NCBI GenBank assembly: GCA_036003885.1
Contig: DASYSA010000284.1
Coordinates: forward strand, 1-5,736
Reading direction: 5' to 3'
Origin: DASYSA01 sp036003885
GTDB lineage: Bacteria > Acidobacteriota > Blastocatellia > UBA7656
Length of the DNA: 5,736 nucleotides
The position numbers and the translations under genes were made by a program. Shown piece by piece: positions 1-5,736 of the stretch (position 1 is the stretch's first letter; every line of letters begins with the position of its first letter). The notes beneath the pieces are model-generated. The model saw only the letters and a list, made by a program, of their open reading frames with translations. It made no database searches and was not told where the DNA came from.

Positions 1-981
1 GTAGATGTCGGACAGCCCATCGCTGTCGGCGCGGGGGTATGAGCTAAAGAACATGGTCAAGCCGTCGCGCGACAGAGTCGCCCGCACCTCGCGCGCGACG
101 CTGTTGATCAGGGGGCCCAGATTGGTTGGCGTCGACCAGACATCCGCGGTGGTTTCGCGGCTTGCCGTCCAGATGTCGTCCAGGCCGTAGCCGCCGGGCT
201 GCCGGGTCGAGTCAAAGACGATCTCGAGTCCGTCTTTGCGGACGTTCGGTCGAACATCGTTGAATGTGGTATTAAGTTCCGGAACGAGCTGCGCGGGGCC
301 GAAATCGACGCTGAAGTAGATGTCCTGTGGGGTCGGAGTGCCGGAGCGGCCGCTTGAGAAGTAGAGGATGGCGTGTCCGCTCTCGTTCTCGAAGTACGAA
401 GGGCTCGCCTCGCCCATCGCACTGTTGATTTGGCAGCCGAGGTTTTGCGGCTCCTCCCAGGCGCCGTCTTTAAAGCGCGTGAAATAGATGTCGTCCGTGC
501 CGGCCGGGCCGCAGCCGCCGGCCCGCGCACTGACAAAGAAGAGCCCGTGGCCTGGCACCGGCGTGGGGGACCAGTCGTTAAAGCTGCTGTTCACAGGCAG
601 GCCGAGATTCTCGGGGGCTCCCCACGGATGCTCCGTACTGGCGCGGTTGGCGACCCAGATGTCAAGCGCGCCGCTTCCGCCGGGCCGATCTGAAACGAAG
701 TAGAGACTGAGACCGTCCGGCGACAGGATGGGGTAGGCCTCATTGAACGCCGTATTTAGCTCCGAACTGGTGCCGGGGATCGATTCGGCGTTCACCGCCG
801 CGCCCCAGTCGCCGAAGTGCTGCGCTGAGACGAGCGACGTGAAGGTCATGGCCACCACGAGAGTGATGAAGACGAGCAGGCGTGCGCTCGGCGCTCCTCG
901 TCCTGTGCCGGTAGCAGTAAATGTTTGTGTTGGTCGCGCCAGACGGCGGGCGAGCGTTTGCTCGGGGGTTTTCTTGAGCAT
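1..981 (-). CDS. Exported PD40/TolB-like beta-propeller protein, C-terminus beyond window
   Basis: The reading frame is open from the ATG at 981 to the left edge (327 codons, no stop), so the gene is cut by the window. Residues 1-34 are Arg-rich and polar. Residues 35-53 are hydrophobic and end in SLVSAQ, which suggests a signal peptide cut after VSA. Five repeats begin near residues 82, 136, 191, 242 and 297, about 51-55 residues apart. Each has a pattern like SPDGLSLYFVSDRPGG followed by DIW or DIY, and the repeats are joined by a W-x-x-P-x-NLG-x-x-x-NS linker. This is the PD40/WD40-like propeller signature (PF07676 type). Such proteins are usually extracytoplasmic, with a scaffold or binding role, and no catalytic residues can be recognised here. 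The gene lies 176 bases downstream of the kelch gene on the same strand. The start is uncertain: in-frame ATGs also lie at 1008 and 1047. I prefer 981 because an AAGGAGAT site precedes it and it keeps the signal peptide closest to the N-terminus. No specific function is assigned. Confidence 0.88.
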   Translation of the reverse strand, partial: MLKKTPEQTLARRLARPTQTFTATGTGRGAPSARLLVFITLVVAMTFTSLVSAQHFGDWGAAVNAESIPGTSSELNTAFNEAYPILSPDGLSLYFVSDRPGGSGALDIWVANRASTEHPWGAPENLGLPVNSSFNDWSPTPVPGHGLFFVSARAGGCGPAGTDDIYFTRFKDGAWEEPQNLGCQINSAMGEASPSYFENESGHAILYFSSGRSGTPTPQDIYFSVDFGPAQLVPELNTTFNDVRPNVRKDGLEIVFDSTRQPGGYGLDDIWTASRETTADVWSTPTNLGPLINSVAREVRATLSRDGLTMFFSSYPRADSDGLSDIY

Positions 982-992
982 GATGTGTGGAT

Positions 993-998
993 CTCCTT
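993..998 (-). promoter_or_regulatory. Shine-Dalgarno before propeller start at 981
   Basis: The minus strand reads AAGGAG here, 11 bases before the ATG at 981. The surrounding A-rich AAGGAGAT resembles the site in front of the kelch gene. The spacing is rather long. A second site, AAAGGAGT (1018-1025), lies 10 bases before the alternative in-frame ATG at 1008, so the two sites compete as the deciding ribosome-binding site. Confidence 0.5.
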
Positions 999-1069
999 TT
1001 TTATACATGATTGCTTCACTCCTTTCGAAGGATCTGTTTTGCCTCATTGTTGTGATGAGACTGTGAAAT

Positions 1070-1101
1070 GGACTCCTGCGATAGAGTTCCGTTGGGAGTC
1101 C
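1070..1101 (-). other. Inverted repeat between the two propeller genes
   Basis: GGACTCC (1070-1076) and GGAGTCC (1095-1101) are perfect 7-base complements around an 18-base loop, starting 56 bases past the kelch stop. No T-run follows on the minus strand, so it is not a convincing intrinsic terminator. It could be an mRNA processing or stabilising stem, or chance. The rest of the 982-1157 gap holds the ribosome-binding sites described separately and no clear promoter. Confidence 0.25.
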
Positions 1102-1157
1102 GAACCCGTAGCCTGGTGATGAGCAAGAATGAAGCGCTATTGCCTCGTGCTTGAGCA

Positions 1158-2672
1158 TCATCGGCCCGCTACTACCAGCACTGTGACCGTATTCGATATT
1201 CTCCCGTTCGAGTTGCGCACCTGAATAGAAAGCTCCGTCGGACGCCTTACCAGTGAATTAGTAAGTCGGCCGCTTACTGCCCTACCGCTGCCGCTAAGCG
1301 CCTGGAGCGCCTCGCCATTTACGAGGAGCTCAGCACCAGAGTCAAAGTCCACGCCATAGACAACCAACGACAGCTTCTTTGCCTTTGTCCCCGCGACAAG
1401 GACTGGCATGGGCAGGCCATACTTAAGTACCAGAGCAGAAGTAATACAGGGCGGGCTCACCAGGCCGTTGTCTACTCCCCCGGCGATCAGGGTCTTGCCG
1501 TTTGGGAGCATTGTCGCCGAGTGAGAGTAACGGGGGACAATGAGCTGGCTTGTAGGGCTCCAGGTTCCCGTGGTCGCGTCGTATAACTCCGCACCCTTGC
1601 TGCCTGAGATCAGAACCTGACCATCAGGCAGAAGCGTCGCGTTGTAGGTGTCCACACCAAACGTGAGATTGCCGGTGACGCTCCACTTACCTGTCGGGGT
1701 GTCATAGATCTCTGCTTGTTCAGTGGGATCGCCGGACCACCCGGTGACCAGGACCTTGCCGTTTCGCAGCAGCGTCACTGTGTGTGGAACGCTGATGACC
1801 TTAAGACGATCGGCAGCACTCCACTGTTCTGTGGCTGGGTCGTACAATTCCGACCCGATGCCATTGTCCAGAGGCCTCCGAGCTGACACAATGTAATCCC
1901 AAATATTATCCTGACCTGACAGAGCCAAGACCTTGCCGTTAGGGAGCGACACCATACCACGTGGGCTGCCAAGTATATAGTCATGGCTGGTGCTTACCCA
2001 CGTCCCGGTTTCCGGTTCATAGAGCTCCGCGGCGAAGTCGGACGCAGACCTTCCCACAACTAAGACTTTGCCGTTGAGTAGCAGCGCCGCTGAGGTGGTT
2101 GAGTAGTCATCCCAAAGAATTCGGATTGTTTTGAAACTCCCTGTTGGATGCCATGTCCCTGTCGCAGGATCGTACAACTCCGCGCTGTTGAGAAAGTCAC
2201 TGGCATAACCTCCAGCGACCAGGACCAGGCCGTTGTGTAGCAGGGTAGCTGTGTGACCAAAGCGTGCCGTGTTGAGGCTGCCAGTAGGCATCCACGTGGC
2301 GCTATCCGGGTCGTAAAGCTCCGCACTGCTGGTGGGTGTGAAGCAAGCATCTGATCCCCTGCCTCCGGCCACTAGTACCTTGCCATTCGGCAGTAGCGTA
2401 GCCGTGTGAGCGTACCTGCCTATGTTGAGTTCGCCGGTTGAAGTCCAACTCCCGCCCGGATGGAACAATTCGGCGCTGGCGTGTATGCGGGCGTCACAAC
2501 TATCCATGGTAGTCAGTCTTCGTACTGTCACCGTGGCGTTGCCGCCGGACAATTCTGAGTGGCCCGTTTCGCCGGCAATCACTTCGCTGACTACCGGGAA
2601 GGCGGTGAATCCCAAGAGAGTGACGCCGAGGCCGACGATCACAAGCTTTTTCCACGAGGTGTTGGTCTTCAT
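1158..2672 (-). CDS. Exported seven-kelch-repeat protein with C-terminal IPT/TIG-like domain
   Basis: This is a 504-residue protein. The N-terminus MKTNTSWKK, followed by a hydrophobic stretch at residues 10-27, is a typical signal peptide, with cleavage probably near residues 29-34. Seven kelch repeats follow, with A-E-L-Y-D-P...T-G-T-W motifs near residues 67, 117, 164, 215, 274, 320 and 361. Each is followed by a turn such as LPNGKVLVAGG (about residues 94, 145, 199, 244, 303, 349 and 389). Seven repeats would close one propeller. Residues 421-504 look like an IPT/TIG immunoglobulin-like domain (GVDFDSGAELLVNG near 440, then VRNSNGRISNTVTV). Kelch propellers of this type are usually extracytoplasmic binding modules, and the copper-radical residues of galactose oxidase are not recognisable, so no enzymatic role is claimed. 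The frame is open upstream to an ATG at 2843, but that adds 57 non-hydrophobic residues ahead of the signal peptide. The ATG at 2672 has a good Shine-Dalgarno 7 bases upstream, so 2672 is preferred. Confidence 0.92.
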   Translation of the reverse strand: MKTNTSWKKLVIVGLGVTLLGFTAFPVVSEVIAGETGHSELSGGNATVTVRRLTTMDSCDARIHASAELFHPGGSWTSTGELNIGRYAHTATLLPNGKVLVAGGRGSDACFTPTSSAELYDPDSATWMPTGSLNTARFGHTATLLHNGLVLVAGGYASDFLNSAELYDPATGTWHPTGSFKTIRILWDDYSTTSAALLLNGKVLVVGRSASDFAAELYEPETGTWVSTSHDYILGSPRGMVSLPNGKVLALSGQDNIWDYIVSARRPLDNGIGSELYDPATEQWSAADRLKVISVPHTVTLLRNGKVLVTGWSGDPTEQAEIYDTPTGKWSVTGNLTFGVDTYNATLLPDGQVLISGSKGAELYDATTGTWSPTSQLIVPRYSHSATMLPNGKTLIAGGVDNGLVSPPCITSALVLKYGLPMPVLVAGTKAKKLSLVVYGVDFDSGAELLVNGEALQALSGSGRAVSGRLTNSLVRRPTELSIQVRNSNGRISNTVTVLVVAGR

Positions 2673-2679
2673 GTTCAAT

Positions 2680-2685
2680 CTCCTT
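2680..2685 (-). promoter_or_regulatory. Shine-Dalgarno deciding the kelch gene start
   Basis: The minus strand reads AAGGAG, 7 bases before the ATG at 2672. The longer frame beginning at 2843 has no comparable site and would bury the signal peptide, so this site fixes the start. Confidence 0.85.
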
Positions 2686-2792
2686 TTGAGCGCCCGGGAT
2701 AGGCTGCAACCGTGAGGTTGAGCGCCGGTCTGCTCCGTTTCTGGAAGCTGTTCTCCACTCAGTAACGCGAGAGCTGCAGCGCAAACCTCTAA

Positions 2793-2816
2793 CGGCGGTG
2801 CGAGCTTCTTCCGCCG
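2793..2816. other. GC-rich inverted repeat in the divergent intergenic region
   Basis: CGGCGG (2793-2798) and CCGCCG (2811-2816) form a perfect 6-base stem with a 12-base loop. A competing stem, GCTTC/GAAGC (2804-2808 with 2816-2820), overlaps it, so two mutually exclusive folds are possible. It would lie in the 5' leader of the kelch transcript if that starts near 2850. It could be an operator or a leader structure. Nothing further supports either role. Confidence 0.2.
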
Positions 2817-2852
2817 AAGCCAAAAAATGGAGCAGAGAAGCAATCGAAAGTG

Positions 2853-2858
2853 TATAAT
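2853..2858 (+). promoter_or_regulatory. Candidate -10 element of the sigma factor gene
   Basis: A perfect TATAAT lies 44 bases before the sigma factor ATG, which would place the transcription start near 2865 with a leader of roughly 38 bases. No good TTGACA-like -35 is found 16-18 bases upstream, so activator help or chance are both possible. The complementary strand reads ATTATAC, a weaker -10-like sequence that could serve the divergent kelch gene. Confidence 0.4.
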
Positions 2859-2885
2859 TCGCTACCACTGCGTTTATCTCAGCCC

Positions 2886-2893
2886 GGAAGGGG
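2886..2893 (+). promoter_or_regulatory. Degenerate Shine-Dalgarno of the sigma factor gene
   Basis: GGAAGGGG lies 9 bases before the ATG at 2903. An in-frame TGA at 2894-2896 rules out any earlier start in this frame, so 2903 is the first possible ATG. Confidence 0.5.
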
Positions 2894-2902
2894 TGACCAC
2901 CG

Positions 2903-3472
2903 ATGACACGCTCGCCAGAGGAAGTGACCCAACTGCTCGTTGCCTGGCGCAATGGTGATCAGGATGCGCGCGATGAGTTGATGGCACTCGTCTATCAGGA
3001 ACTGCACCGGCTTGCCCATCAGTACATGAGCCGCGAACGGCCCGGCCATACATTGCAAACATCAGCGCTGGTCAATGAGGCTTTTCTCAGGCTCGCCGGT
3101 CAGAGGGATGTACAATGGCAAAACCGCGCACACTTCATCGGCATTGCCGGTCAAATGATGCGTCGAATCCTGGTTGACTACGCGCGTAATCGCGGTTATG
3201 CGAAACGAGGAGGGGGCGCGTGCCAGGTGTCTCTGGACGAAGAGTTGATTGTTTCGGAGGAGCGGAGCGCGGACGTGGTCGCGCTCGACGACGCTTTGGA
3301 AAGCCTCGCCCGTCTCGACGAACGAAAGAGCCGACTTGTCGAGCTGCGATTCTTTGGAGGACTCTCCATCGAGGAAACTGCCGAGGTGTTGGGAGTCTCG
3401 CCCGGCACGGTAATGCGAGACTGGACTCTGGCCAAAGCATGGTTGCGAAGAGAGATGTCCGGAAATAAGTAG
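2903..3472 (+). CDS. ECF sigma factor, TIGR02999/ECF43 type
   Basis: This 189-residue protein is the usual full length for this family and would direct RNA polymerase to specific promoters. Region 2 covers about residues 8-95, including LVYQELHRLAHQYM (29-42) and FIGIAGQMMRRILVDYARNR (78-97). A linker follows. Region 4 covers about residues 135-187, with a helix-turn-helix (LSIEETAEVLGVSPGTV, 154-170) and the family-typical RDW...AKAWLRRE end. The N-terminal part of helix 2.2, where most ECF factors have an acidic D-A-E-D motif, reads Q52-T53-S54-A55 before LVNEAFLRL. Loss of this acidic patch is characteristic of the ECF43 group, which is thought to be activated by phosphorylation by a neighbouring Ser/Thr kinase. 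The kinase gene starts 196 bases downstream and no anti-sigma factor is visible. The leftward kelch gene diverges from it across a 230-base region. Family assignment is secure, but target promoters are unknown. Confidence 0.96.
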   Translation: MTRSPEEVTQLLVAWRNGDQDARDELMALVYQELHRLAHQYMSRERPGHTLQTSALVNEAFLRLAGQRDVQWQNRAHFIGIAGQMMRRILVDYARNRGYAKRGGGACQVSLDEELIVSEERSADVVALDDALESLARLDERKSRLVELRFFGGLSIEETAEVLGVSPGTVMRDWTLAKAWLRREMSGNK

Positions 3473-3513
3473 AGAGTCATTAGAGGTTTTACAGACAATT
3501 CTCGCGTTTAGAT

Positions 3514-3568
3514 TGGAGGTCCATGTGGCGACGGACTTTGCGGGATCAAGAAAGTGCTTGCACCTCCA
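3514..3568 (+). promoter_or_regulatory. Possible SD-sequestering long-range stem
   Basis: TGGAGGT (3514-3520), which contains the GGAGG ribosome-binding site of the small ORF, is perfectly complementary over 7 bases to ACCTCCA (3562-3568), with a 41-base loop that includes the ATG at 3523. If folded, it would hide the ribosome-binding site. This rests on sequence complementarity alone, and the long loop makes its stability uncertain. Confidence 0.25.
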
Positions 3569-3672
3569 GCTCCGTGGTTCAAAAAACATCGGCGACAGAT
3601 AGACTGAGTAACAATACAGAGGTTTCGGAGAACCTCGAGTCAGGTCCTTGCTCGACCTATAGATACTTATGA
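3523..3672 (+). CDS. Possible 49-residue Ser/Thr-rich small ORF, coupled to kinase
   Basis: I do not recognise this protein. It starts with ATG after a strong GGAGG (3515-3519), though the 3-base spacing is short. It runs 49 codons and stops at TGA 3670-3672, overlapping the kinase ATG at 3669 as ATGA. The product begins MWRRTLRDQ and has 15 Ser or Thr among 49 residues, two Cys (13 and 43) and no hydrophobic segment. The kinase has no good ribosome-binding site of its own, so translation of this ORF could feed ribosomes to the kinase start. The peptide itself could be a leader, a small regulator or a phosphorylation substrate. Equally, the frame may be a chance opening. The gap of 3473-3668 is otherwise unexplained. 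Confidence 0.3.
   Translation: MWRRTLRDQESACTSSSVVQKTSATDRLSNNTEVSENLESGPCSTYRYL
3619..3636 (+). other. Stem-loop upstream of the kinase start
   Basis: GAGGTT (3619-3624) and AACCTC (3631-3636) form a perfect 6-base stem around the 6-base loop TCGGAG, ending 32 bases before the kinase ATG and inside the small ORF. No T-run follows, so it is not a simple terminator. It could influence translation of the kinase or stabilise the message. Further short complementary pairs (GGTC 3643-3646 with GACC 3654-3657) follow it. Confidence 0.3.
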
Positions 3673-5736
3673 CTCCTGAACGCTGGCAACAAGTTGAAGA
3701 GCTGTTCCATTCCGCCCTGGCGCGCGAACGCGGCCAGTGGGCTACGTTCCTGGCTCAGGCCTGCGCCGGCGATGAGCCATTGCTCAGAGAGGTTCAATCT
3801 CTGATCTCGTTTCACGACCGACCCGATAGCTTTATCGAGACACCTGCCTCCGACCTCGCAGCGGAGTTGCTCGCGAAAAAGCCGAGCGAATCAAAGGTGG
3901 GGCAACAGGTCGCTTATTACAGGATCCTGTCCTCGATCGGCGCCGGCGGCATGGGGGAGGTTTACCTGGCCGAGGACGCGAGGCTTGGCCGGCGAATCGC
4001 GCTCAAGCTGCTCCCCGCGCAGTTCACTACGGATCCTGAGCGTGTACGCCGCTTCGAGCAAGAGGCGCGCGCTGCGTCGGCGCTCAATCATCCGAACATT
4101 GTCACCATCCATGAGATCGGCCAGGCAGACTCAACGCACTTCATCGCAACAGAGTTCATCGACGGCGAAACCTTACGCGAACACCAGGCGGGCCGGGCCC
4201 TAAACCTCAACCAAGCTCTCGACATCGCCACCCAGGTCGCTTCCGCCCTCGAAGCGGCGCATGCGGCGGGAATCGTGCACAGGGACATCAAGCCTGAGAA
4301 CGTCATGCTCCGGCGCGACCGGATCGTGAAAGTGCTGGACTTCGGATTAGCAAAGCTCGCGTTGCCACAAGTGTCGGCAGTTGATCTGGAAGCCGAGGCC
4401 AGATCAATGATCATTACGAATCCAGGGGTAGTAATGGGAACAGTCCAGTACATGTCGCCGGAGCAGGCTCGAGGGCATGAGGTGGACGCACGAACCGACA
4501 TCTGGAGCCTGGGCGTCATGCTCTACGAAATGGTTACGGGGCGCGTGCCGTTCGAAGGGGAGACACCCAGCCATGTAATCGTCTCGATCCTCGAAAGCGA
4601 GCCGCCTCCGTTGGCCGGCAGCTCAGAAGTGCCGATGGAGCTTGAGCGGATTGTCACGAAGGCGCTGCGTAAGGACAGGGAGGAGCGATACCAGACGGCG
4701 CGCGACCTGGCGCTTGATCTGAAGACCCTGACGCAGGAGCTTGAGGTCGAGGCGCGGCTGAATCGCTCTCTTCAGCCGGATGGAGCGGGCAGGAAGGTAA
4801 CCACCACAGGCGGCACTCAGGCGACGGTCGAGACTGTCTATCAGTCTGCAGCGACGACTGGTGATGTTGAGACGGCACGTACGATATCGAGCGCCGAGTA
4901 TCTGTTCGGCTCGATCGAGCGACACAAGCGCGGCGCGGTACTCTCGGCCATCGTCGTTGCCGTCGCGGCCATCGCATATTTCTTCTACGCCACGAGCCGC
5001 AGCTACCCTACTAGCGGCGGCGAGGCGATAGATTCGGTAGCGGTCTTGCCTTTTGTAAACGCAAACGGTGACCCTAACACCGAATCCCTCTCTGATGGGA
5101 TCAGCGACAGCATCATCAACAGTCTCTCACGGTTGCCCAACATGAAAGTCATCGCGATCAGCTCGGTCTTGCGTTACAAGGGGAAGCAGGTAGATCCGCA
5201 GGCAGTCGGGCGCGAGTTGAATGTCAGGGCTGTGCTGATGGGCAGACTGACACTGCAAGGAGACGGCCTGACGATCGGCACCGAACTGGTTGATGTGAGA
5301 GACAACCGCCGCCTGTGGAGCGAACAATACAGCGGCAAGCTATCGAACATCCTCGACGTTCAAGGTGAGATCGCGCGGCAGATTTCAGAGAGATTGCGAC
5401 TCCGGCTCTCCGGCGAAGAGAAAAAGAAACTGGCTAAACAGTACACCGAGAACACTGACGCTTATCAACTTTACATGTTGGGCAGGCAATGCTTCAACAA
5501 GCAGACAAAGGAGGCACTTGAGAAAAGCATTGGGTATTACGAGCAGGCAATCGAAAAAGATCCGAACTATGCACTGGCTTATGCCGGATTAGCTTATAGC
5601 TATTACTTTTTGGGAAATCGTGGCTTCTGGACCACGAAGGAGTACGCGCAAAAACTCGAGTGGGCGGCGCTAAAAGCGCTGGAGCTCGATGACACTCTCG
5701 CCGAAGGACATGTCTTCCTGGGCGTGACTAAGTACA
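3669..5736 (+). CDS. Transmembrane Ser/Thr protein kinase with TolB-N-like and TPR regions, C-terminus beyond window
   Basis: The frame is open for 689 codons to the right edge. An in-frame TAG at 3660-3662 makes the ATG at 3669 the first possible start. Residues 1-75 form a helical leader (MTPERWQQVEELF) typical of acidobacterial kinases. The PknB-like kinase domain spans about 83-360: Gly-rich loop GAGGMGEV (91-98), ATP-binding Lys113, probable helix-C Glu132, catalytic HRDIKPEN (204-211, Asp206), DFG (224-226), SPE in the APE position (263-265) and TDIWSLG (276-282). All catalytic residues are present, so it should be active on Ser/Thr with ATP. A linker follows, then one membrane segment (422-441). 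Residues 453-582 resemble the TolB-N/FlgO-like domain (VAVLPFVN, later LWSEQYSG) seen in CadC-like regulators and adenylate cyclases. TPR-like helices begin near 597 (YYEQAIEKDPNYALAYAGLA). The kinase should be cytoplasmic and the C-terminal part extracytoplasmic, as a sensor. No Shine-Dalgarno is evident, and the start overlaps the small ORF stop. The adjacent ECF43-like sigma factor is its likely substrate. Confidence 0.96.
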   Translation, partial: MTPERWQQVEELFHSALARERGQWATFLAQACAGDEPLLREVQSLISFHDRPDSFIETPASDLAAELLAKKPSESKVGQQVAYYRILSSIGAGGMGEVYLAEDARLGRRIALKLLPAQFTTDPERVRRFEQEARAASALNHPNIVTIHEIGQADSTHFIATEFIDGETLREHQAGRALNLNQALDIATQVASALEAAHAAGIVHRDIKPENVMLRRDRIVKVLDFGLAKLALPQVSAVDLEAEARSMIITNPGVVMGTVQYMSPEQARGHEVDARTDIWSLGVMLYEMVTGRVPFEGETPSHVIVSILESEPPPLAGSSEVPMELERIVTKALRKDREERYQTARDLALDLKTLTQELEVEARLNRSLQPDGAGRKVTTTGGTQATVETVYQSAATTGDVETARTISSAEYLFGSIERHKRGAVLSAIVVAVAAIAYFFYATSRSYPTSGGEAIDSVAVLPFVNANGDPNTESLSDGISDSIINSLSRLPNMKVIAISSVLRYKGKQVDPQAVGRELNVRAVLMGRLTLQGDGLTIGTELVDVRDNRRLWSEQYSGKLSNILDVQGEIARQISERLRLRLSGEEKKKLAKQYTENTDAYQLYMLGRQCFNKQTKEALEKSIGYYEQAIEKDPNYALAYAGLAYSYYFLGNRGFWTTKEYAQKLEWAALKALELDDTLAEGHVFLGVTKY

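Noticed and set aside
108..536. Minus-strand frame of 142 codons within the PD40 gene
   Set aside because: It overlaps the PD40 propeller in another frame, is Ser/Arg/Thr-rich low-complexity, and shows no periodic repeats. It is a shadow of the real gene.
2673..2843. Upstream extension of the kelch frame to an ATG at 2843
   Set aside because: It would add 57 residues ahead of a clear signal peptide and lacks a ribosome-binding site, whereas the ATG at 2672 has AAGGAG at 7 bases.
2892..2901. GGTGACCACC inverted repeat over the sigma factor ribosome-binding region
   Set aside because: The centre is only 2 bases, too tight for an RNA hairpin, and short palindromes of this size are expected by chance.
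3062..3589. Antisense open frame of 175 codons over the sigma factor gene
   Set aside because: The + strand encodes a full ECF sigma factor with both conserved regions. The antisense product has no recognisable motif or good start signal.
3658..3663. TATAGA as a -10 for a separate kinase promoter with a leaderless start
   Set aside because: There is no acceptable -35 at 16-18 bases, and it lies only 5 bases before the ATG. Cotranscription with the sigma factor explains the layout better.
4088..4519. Antisense frame of 143 codons across the kinase catalytic core
   Set aside because: It is opposite the HRD, DFG and SPE motifs. Long antisense frames are common in GC-rich genes.

Overview
The window looks like a piece of a moderately GC-rich bacterial chromosome. 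It probably comes from an Acidobacteriota-type genome, perhaps Blastocatellia. This is an inference from gene content: an ECF sigma factor of the TIGR02999/ECF43 type beside a PknB-like kinase fused to a TolB-N-like domain and TPRs, next to secreted beta-propeller proteins. No tRNA, rRNA, CRISPR array, insertion sequence or phage gene was seen.

The left half (1-2672) is transcribed leftward. A 504-residue exported protein with seven kelch repeats and a C-terminal IPT/TIG-like domain (2672 down to 1158) is followed, after 176 bases, by a second exported propeller built from five visible PD40/TolB-like repeats (981 down to the left edge, C-terminus missing). The two may be cotranscribed.

A 230-base divergent intergenic region (2673-2902) holds a perfect TATAAT on the + strand. 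The right half is transcribed rightward: the ECF sigma factor (2903-3472), a 196-base gap containing a possible 49-codon Ser/Thr-rich small ORF (3523-3672), and a transmembrane Ser/Thr protein kinase (3669 to the right edge, C-terminus missing). The small ORF ends in an ATGA overlap with the kinase start.

The most interesting unit is the sigma factor plus kinase. The sigma factor lacks the acidic DAED-type motif in region 2.2 that ECF factors normally use to bind RNA polymerase. It has Gln-Thr-Ser-Ala there instead, and no anti-sigma gene is visible. This fits the ECF43 model in which a neighbouring kinase phosphorylates the sigma factor to switch it on. The kinase would sense through its C-terminal TolB-like/TPR part on the far side of the membrane. 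The divergent exported propellers are possible but unproven targets. The small ORF between the two regulators, with a Shine-Dalgarno that can be sequestered and a stop that overlaps the kinase start, is the least explained element.
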